Positions 59,867-64,000 of a stretch of DNA of 64,000 bases are shown in pieces. Below the pieces are notes generated by a model. It had not been told where the DNA came from and made no database searches. It saw only the letters and a list, made by a program, of their open reading frames with translations. This stretch comes from Pseudomonadota bacterium (GTDB lineage: Bacteria; Desulfobacterota; Desulfovibrionia; Desulfovibrionales; Desulfomicrobiaceae). The DNA is taken from positions 1 to 64,000 of the forward strand of contig JAEWKZ010000089.1 in the NCBI GenBank assembly GCA_023393525.1. Reading direction: 5' to 3'. Each line of letters opens with the position of its first letter. Positions within the stretch are counted from its first letter, which is position 1. Made by a program: the position numbers and the translations under genes.

Positions 59867-60486
59867 GATACATCATTCTGGCTCTGCTCATCGTATGTTC
59901 TGCCTGCGCCGGGACATCCCGCTGGCCGGCCGTGGACAACAAGGCCACCCTGGCCGTGGCGCATTTCGTCCACCCACAGCATGATTGGGAACTCATGGCC
60001 GGAGTGCTGCCGGAAGAGACGTCGGTCGTTTCCGCCGAGTCTCTTGAGGCCCTGGACAACCAGTTGGCCTCGCTGCTGGAAAAAAGCGACATCGACATGG
60101 TGGTGCACGCGGCATCGGTCCGGCAATGCGAGGAGATCGTGCAGGCCGCCAAGGAGAGGTCGCGTTTTGAAACCCTGGAGTACTGGAAAAGCGTGGGCGA
60201 GTGCATCAAGGCGGATTTTCTGCTCGTACCCTACGTTTCCCGCTGGCAGGAGCGCGAGGGCGGCGAATGGGGCGTGATCAGTCCCGCCAGCCTGACCATG
60301 GATCTCTATCTCATCAATACGGCCACGGACGAGGTCCGGCGCTATCATTTCGAAGAGCGTCAGCAGGGTCTGGCCGAGAATCTGCTCAAGGGCGGCCGTT
60401 TTTTCAAGCGCAAGGGACGTTGGCTGACCCCGCTTGAAATCTCCGCTGAAGCCCTGGAGGAAGGAACGAGGGTGCTCGGGTTATGA
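59863..60486 (+). CDS. Predicted lipoprotein between hisB and hisA
   Basis: A 207-residue protein with a lipoprotein signal (MRYIILALLIVCSACAGTSR; the Cys of the SAC sequence is the probable lipidation site). The mature part has a DIDMVVHAASVRQCEEIV-type alpha/beta pattern and DLYLINTATDEVRRYHFEER. No known domain was recognised; the layout suggests an envelope-associated protein. It overlaps hisB and hisA by four bases each, so it is co-translated with histidine genes without any evident link to that pathway. Confidence 0.75.
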   Translation: MRYIILALLIVCSACAGTSRWPAVDNKATLAVAHFVHPQHDWELMAGVLPEETSVVSAESLEALDNQLASLLEKSDIDMVVHAASVRQCEEIVQAAKERSRFETLEYWKSVGECIKADFLLVPYVSRWQEREGGEWGVISPASLTMDLYLINTATDEVRRYHFEERQQGLAENLLKGGRFFKRKGRWLTPLEISAEALEEGTRVLGL

Positions 60487-61214
60487 ATATTTTTCCGGCG
60501 GTGGACATAAAGGACGGCAAGTGCGTGCGTCTGCGCCAGGGCGTCGAGGATCAGGTCACGGTCTTTTCCGACGATCCGGCGGCCATGGCCCGGCAGTGGG
60601 TTCAGGCCGGGACCAAATGGCTGCATGTCATCGATCTCGACGGAGCGTTCAGCGGAACGCCGCGCAACATGGAGCTGATCCGCGAACTCTGCTCGGCCGT
60701 GTCCATTCCGGTGCAGCTGGGCGGCGGGATCAGAAGCGTCGAGGTCGCGGGCAAGTATCTGGAAGCCGGAGTGACGCGCCTGATCATCGGCACAGTGGCT
60801 CTCGAAGACCCTGCCCTGTTTCGCGAACTCTGCGCGACCTATCCGGGCCGTATCGGCGTGTCCCTGGACGCCCGGGACGGACGCCTGAAGACCAAGGGCT
60901 GGGTGGAGGACGCCGGCAAGACCGTGGCCGACGTGGTTCCCGAGCTCGAGGCCGCGGGCGCGGCCTTCTTCATCTACACGGACATCAGTCGCGACGGCAT
61001 GCAGTCCGGCGTGAACATCCCGGCCCTGGAGGCGCTTCTGGCCATGACCGACAGGCCCGTGCTCATCGCCGGCGGCATCTCCACCCTGGAGGATGTGCAG
61101 GCCGTCTTTCCCCTGCGCCCAAAGGGGCTGGCCGGGGTCATCACCGGCAAGGCCATCTACGCCGGAAGCCTGGATCTGAAGGCCGCCCTGGACTGGCTGG
61201 CCGCGCAAGACTAG
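60483..61214 (+). CDS. hisA: ProFAR isomerase HisA
   Basis: A 243-residue TIM-barrel enzyme. It opens NIFPAVDIKDGKCVRLRQG with the catalytic Asp8 and has VQLGGGIRSVEVAGKYLEAG. The second catalytic Asp is in IYTDISRDGMQSGVN, and phosphate-binding loops lie around LIAGGISTLEDV and GVITGKAIYAGSLD. It isomerises ProFAR to PRFAR in histidine synthesis. It overlaps the lipoprotein gene by four bases and ends before a strong bidirectional terminator. Confidence 0.95.
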   Translation: MNIFPAVDIKDGKCVRLRQGVEDQVTVFSDDPAAMARQWVQAGTKWLHVIDLDGAFSGTPRNMELIRELCSAVSIPVQLGGGIRSVEVAGKYLEAGVTRLIIGTVALEDPALFRELCATYPGRIGVSLDARDGRLKTKGWVEDAGKTVADVVPELEAAGAAFFIYTDISRDGMQSGVNIPALEALLAMTDRPVLIAGGISTLEDVQAVFPLRPKGLAGVITGKAIYAGSLDLKAALDWLAAQD

Positions 61215-61232
61215 ACGCTCGCATTGGTTTTC

Positions 61233-61275
61233 AAAAAAAGAACGCCCGATCGCAAGACCGGGCGTTCTTTTTTTT
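61233..61275. terminator. Bidirectional intrinsic terminator, hisA/upp
   Basis: GAACGCCCG (61240-61248) pairs with CGGGCGTTC (61259-61267), with A7 on the left and T8 on the right. It terminates hisA from the left and upp from the right. Confidence 0.88.
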
Positions 61276-61292
61276 GCAAGCTTGAAAGCGGG

Positions 61293-61919
61293 CTATTTGG
61301 TGCCGAAGATCTTGTCGCCCGCGTCGCCCAGGCCGGGCAGGATGTACCCGTTCTCGTTCAGGCGTTCGTCCACTGCCGCGACGTAGATGTCCACGTCGGG
61401 ATGAGCCTCGGTGATGCGTTTCAGGCCCTCGGGGGCGGCGACCAGAAAAAGCCCGCGTATGCTCGTGCAGCCGGCGTTCTTCAGGCAGCGGATGGTGGCG
61501 TCCAGGGTGCCGCCCGTGGCCAGCATGGGATCGAGGATGATGGCCATGCGCTTGTTGATGTTCTTGGCCAGCTTCACGTAGTATTCCACGGGCTGGAGGG
61601 TCTCCTCGTTGCGGTAGAAGCCGACCACGCTGACCTTGGCTCCGGGAACCAGATCGAGCACCCCGTCCTGCATGCCAAGGCCAGCGCGCAGGATCGGCAC
61701 CACGGTGATCTTCTTGCCCTTGATGACATCGACGTCGACGGGTCCGGCCCAGCCCTGCACCGTCTTTTTCTCCGTCTCCAGATCCTTGGTGGCCTCGTAG
61801 GTCAGGAGTCTGGCCACTTCTGAAGCGAGTTCGCGGAAATTCTTGGTGCTGATGTCATGCTTGCGCATGAGTCCGAGCTTGTGCTTGATGAGGGGGTGGT
61901 CCGCCACGTATACTGCCAT
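61293..61919 (-). CDS. upp: Uracil phosphoribosyltransferase
   Basis: A 208-residue salvage enzyme that joins uracil and PRPP to give UMP. Landmarks are DHPLIKHKLGLMRKHDISTK, VPILRAGLGMQDGVLDLVPG, the PRPP loop AIILDPMLATGGTLDATI and a C-terminal uracil-binding stretch LNENGYILPGLGDAGDKIFG. The length is exactly typical. It lies downstream of the Mrp genes in the same direction, 67 bases apart, probably with its own promoter. Confidence 0.96.
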   Translation of the reverse strand: MAVYVADHPLIKHKLGLMRKHDISTKNFRELASEVARLLTYEATKDLETEKKTVQGWAGPVDVDVIKGKKITVVPILRAGLGMQDGVLDLVPGAKVSVVGFYRNEETLQPVEYYVKLAKNINKRMAIILDPMLATGGTLDATIRCLKNAGCTSIRGLFLVAAPEGLKRITEAHPDVDIYVAAVDERLNENGYILPGLGDAGDKIFGTK

Positions 61920-61986
61920 GTGAGTCTCTCCTTGCCATGGTCGATGGGATTGCTGCGTCGTGATGTCCGAATTTGCGTGCCCCTAC

Positions 61987-62331
61987 CTATTCTTCCCCTT
62001 CTGTCCGGTCAAGACGGCGTTTACCCTCGGACAAGGGCCCGCGCAGATAGAGGGCCGTGCTCGCGATGAGGTACGCGCTGACCGGGGCGGTGGCGAAAAG
62101 GAAAAGGGTGACCAGAAGTTCGTGCAGGCTCAGTCCTTGCCCGTTGCTGCTGAAATGCAGGACCGAGGCGATGAGTATCCCCCCGACGCCCAGCGTCGTG
62201 GCCTTGGTCGGCCCGTGCAGACGGGTGAACAGGTCCGGCAGGCGGGCCAACCCGATGGAGCCGATGAGCGCGAAGGCTCCTCCGAGGAGCAGGAAAAAAG
62301 AGATGAGCATTTCGACTAGTGAATCAGGCAT
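61987..62331 (-). CDS. mnhG: Na+/H+ antiporter subunit G (Mrp/Mnh)
   Basis: A 114-residue membrane protein with three spans. The MnhG core is FALIGSIGLARLPDLFTRLH followed by GPTKATTLGVGGILIASVLH. The cytosolic C-terminus is Arg-rich. It is the last gene of the D-E-F-G order seen here, nine bases after mnhF, and is a small subunit of a multisubunit cation/proton antiporter. Confidence 0.9.
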   Translation of the reverse strand: MPDSLVEMLISFFLLLGGAFALIGSIGLARLPDLFTRLHGPTKATTLGVGGILIASVLHFSSNGQGLSLHELLVTLFLFATAPVSAYLIASTALYLRGPLSEGKRRLDRTEGEE

Positions 62332-62340
62332 TGCGGACTC

Positions 62341-62610
62341 CTATTCGATGATGTCGCCGCGCAGCAAGTATTTGCACAGGGCCACGGTGCCGATGAAACC
62401 CATCATGGCGATGAGCAGGGCCGCCTCGAAGAATTCCGTCAGGTTCTGATGGATGCCAAGCAGCACCAGCAGGGCGATGGCGTTTATGGCCATGGTGTCC
62501 AGGGCCAGGATGCGATCGGGGAGGCTCGGCCCGGCGAAGAGCCTCCAGAAATTCAGCGTCAGGGCCAGGGCGATGCACAGAAAGGCAATGGAGACTGCGG
62601 TGCTCAACAT
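62341..62610 (-). CDS. mnhF: Na+/H+ antiporter subunit F (Mrp/Mnh)
   Basis: An 89-residue protein with three spans. The MnhF signature is FAGPSLPDRILALDTMAINA, followed by ALLIAMMGFIGTVALCKYLL. It overlaps the start-side neighbour mnhE by seven bases. Length and motif are typical for the family. Confidence 0.9.
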   Translation of the reverse strand: MLSTAVSIAFLCIALALTLNFWRLFAGPSLPDRILALDTMAINAIALLVLLGIHQNLTEFFEAALLIAMMGFIGTVALCKYLLRGDIIE

Positions 62611-63092
62611 TGGAAGATCTCCTTCAAGGGCGTTTCGTAGCGCTGTTTGATGCGCCGCACGAGCAGGGCCTCATCCTCCAGGTCCAGGACGTGCACGAGC
62701 AGGCTGCGACGGTCTTCCGAGATTTTCGAGGACACGGTCCCGGGAGTCAGGGAAATGGAGTGCGCCAGCACGGTGATGGCGAAGTCGTTTTTGAGGTCCA
62801 GGGGCAGGGCGATGAACGCCGGGCGCAGCCGCCGGGCCGGACCCAGAATGAGGCGCGCCACGGCAAGATTGGCGACGATGATGTCCCACAGGAACACGGC
62901 CAGATAGCCGAAGAAGGCCAGGGGCCGGCGCATGCATGGCCGGTCGGGCCAGAATCCGGATGTGAAGAGAGGCAGCAGCAGGGCCAGAACGCCTCCGAGG
63001 ACAATGTGTCCGGGGTGCAGGGAATTGGCGAGCAGGAGCCAGACCAGCCACAGGAAAAGGCTGAACAGGGGTTGCGGCAGCCAGCGGTTCAC
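62604..63092 (-). CDS. mnhE: Na+/H+ antiporter subunit E (Mrp/Mnh)
   Basis: A 162-residue protein started at GTG 63092, which overlaps the stop of the MnhD-like gene (GTGA). About three N-terminal spans are present (FSLFLWLVWLLLANSLHPGH and others). The typical MnhE segment ALPLDLKNDFAITVLAHSIS is followed by LTPGTVSSKISEDRRSLLVH, and it ends in a cytosolic tail. The longer frame upstream of 63092 is a shadow of the D subunit. Confidence 0.88.
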   Translation of the reverse strand: MNRWLPQPLFSLFLWLVWLLLANSLHPGHIVLGGVLALLLPLFTSGFWPDRPCMRRPLAFFGYLAVFLWDIIVANLAVARLILGPARRLRPAFIALPLDLKNDFAITVLAHSISLTPGTVSSKISEDRRSLLVHVLDLEDEALLVRRIKQRYETPLKEIFQC

Positions 63093-64000
63093 GGGTTCCC
63101 TCCGCCGAGTACGGCTTCGATGTATTCGTGCCGCGCCAGAAGCTGTTCCGCCGCGGCCTTCGTGTAGGCGGTGACGGGACCGGCCATGGCCGCCAGGGCC
63201 ACGGAGGCCAGGATCAGCCCGGCGGCTGGGACCACGCGCGTCCAGGAGACAGTGGAGCCGGAAAGGGGAACCCCATCGGTCTTCCAGAACAGCGTGCTTC
63301 CGCAGCGGCCCAGGGCCACGATGCCAAGAAGGCTGCCGCCAAGAACCACGGTCCATATCGACACGGCGTGCGCCGGCCCGGCGGCGTGCAGGAGCAGGAC
63401 CTTGCCCACGAAACCGGACAGGGGCGGAAGGCCGGCGGCGGCCATGGCTCCGAGGAGGAAAAGCGTGCCGAGCAGGTCGGGTCGGGACATGGGAGGGCCG
63501 GGCTTGAACTGGTCTCCCGCAGCGCCGCGTTGGTTCGCGATGTGGTCGGCAAGCAGGAAGAGTCCGGCCGTGACCAGGGTGGTGTGCGGCAGGTAGTAGA
63601 GGCTGGCGCTGATTCCGTCCGGGCTCCAGAGTCCGATCCCCGCCAGCAGGGTGCCCACGGAGACAACGACCAGCCAGGCCAGGAGTTGGCGCAGCCCGGT
63701 GCTGCCCAGGACGCACAGGGAGGCGGCGCCAAGGGTGATGAGCGCCAATGGCAGGAGCAGGGCCGCGCCGTGATCCACGGGGCCGTGGACCGTGAAGATC
63801 AGGGACTGGACGCGCAGGATGGCGTACACTCCGACCTTGGTCATGATGGCGAATAGCGCGGCCACGGATGGCAGCACCGCCGCGTACAGCCCGGGCAGCC
63901 ACAGGAACAGCGGCAGGATCGCGGCCTTGAGCCCGAATACGGTCAGAAGCAACAGGCCGGCGGCCTGCAACAGGGGGACTTGGCCCGGGCTCAAGCTTGC
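63089..64000 (-). CDS. mnhD: Proton-conducting antiporter subunit, MnhD/NuoN-like (partial)
   Basis: Only the C-terminal 304 residues lie in the window; the gene continues beyond base 64000. It contains many membrane spans and the conserved proton-channel features of the NuoL/M/N-MrpD family: LTVFGLKAAILPLFLWLPGL with the helix-borne Lys, VAALFAIMTKVGVYAILRVQ and LPHTTLVTAGLFLLADHIAN. MLGAMAAAG-like FLLGAMAAAGLPPLSGFVGK follows. Position before E, F and G identifies it as the D subunit, although the same fold occurs in hydrogenase and complex I subunits. Confidence 0.87.
   Translation of the reverse strand, partial: ASLSPGQVPLLQAAGLLLLTVFGLKAAILPLFLWLPGLYAAVLPSVAALFAIMTKVGVYAILRVQSLIFTVHGPVDHGAALLLPLALITLGAASLCVLGSTGLRQLLAWLVVVSVGTLLAGIGLWSPDGISASLYYLPHTTLVTAGLFLLADHIANQRGAAGDQFKPGPPMSRPDLLGTLFLLGAMAAAGLPPLSGFVGKVLLLHAAGPAHAVSIWTVVLGGSLLGIVALGRCGSTLFWKTDGVPLSGSTVSWTRVVPAAGLILASVALAAMAGPVTAYTKAAAEQLLARHEYIEAVLGGGNP

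Overview
The window looks like part of a chromosome from a sulfate-reducing deltaproteobacterium of the order Desulfovibrionales, most like Desulfomicrobium or Desulfovibrio. This is inferred from gene content: a desulfoferrodoxin, rubredoxin and rubredoxin:oxygen oxidoreductase cluster beside cytochrome bd, a CcmE with the CxxxY haem motif, and high-GC core genes. The tRNA-Leu gene near 32.6 kb divides the window into an accessory left half and a conserved right half.

Left half (1-32.5 kb). A 27-residue-repeat protein is followed by a tightly overlapping seven-gene minus-strand cluster (847-6180). That cluster holds two paralogous secreted proteins, a DUF2085 membrane protein, an ABC-2 type transporter and two FG-GAP-like secreted proteins. 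Next come a MerR regulator with a VIT/vWA protein (6.5-9.1 kb) and a NERD-domain protein. The main object is a DISARM-type phage-defence operon at 11163-28059. Its order is C5-cytosine methyltransferase, SNF2 helicase DrmD, large adenine methylase DrmMI, a DUF4209 protein with a HEPN-like RNELAHG motif, DrmA, DrmB and DrmC. It combines the methylase types of class 1 and class 2 DISARM and carries an extra gene. The middle to C-terminal part of DrmMI is AT-rich, as if the specificity domain had been exchanged. Downstream lie an AT-rich multi-pass membrane protein with a GT51 peptidoglycan glycosyltransferase domain, an IS5-type transposase remnant, a HipB/HipA pair whose HipA seems to lack one metal-binding Asp, a broken ParA and a small tandem repeat. 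All of this abuts the 3' end of tRNA-Leu(UAA), a common integration site for genomic islands.

Right half (32.5-64 kb). These are host-type genes: a MATE exporter with a small overlapping partner, a TraB-family protein, and a minus-strand oxygen-defence cluster (Fur/PerR, desulfoferrodoxin, rubredoxin, ROO, HEAT-repeat protein, CydA, CydB). Then come LPS-type sugar genes (two glycosyltransferases, GmhB), the cytochrome c maturation set ccmE-F-A-B-C-D plus a TPR protein, and the branched-chain amino-acid transporter livJ-H-M-G-F. They are followed by guaB-guaA, tatB-tatC, hisB-lipoprotein-hisA, upp, and the end of a Mrp/Mnh antiporter operon (D partial, E, F, G). Several intrinsic terminators and one strong promoter can be read directly.

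The left half thus reads as a defence and mobile-DNA island beside a tRNA gene, and the right half as housekeeping, respiration and envelope functions. Functions are assigned by motif recognition only; no database search was run.
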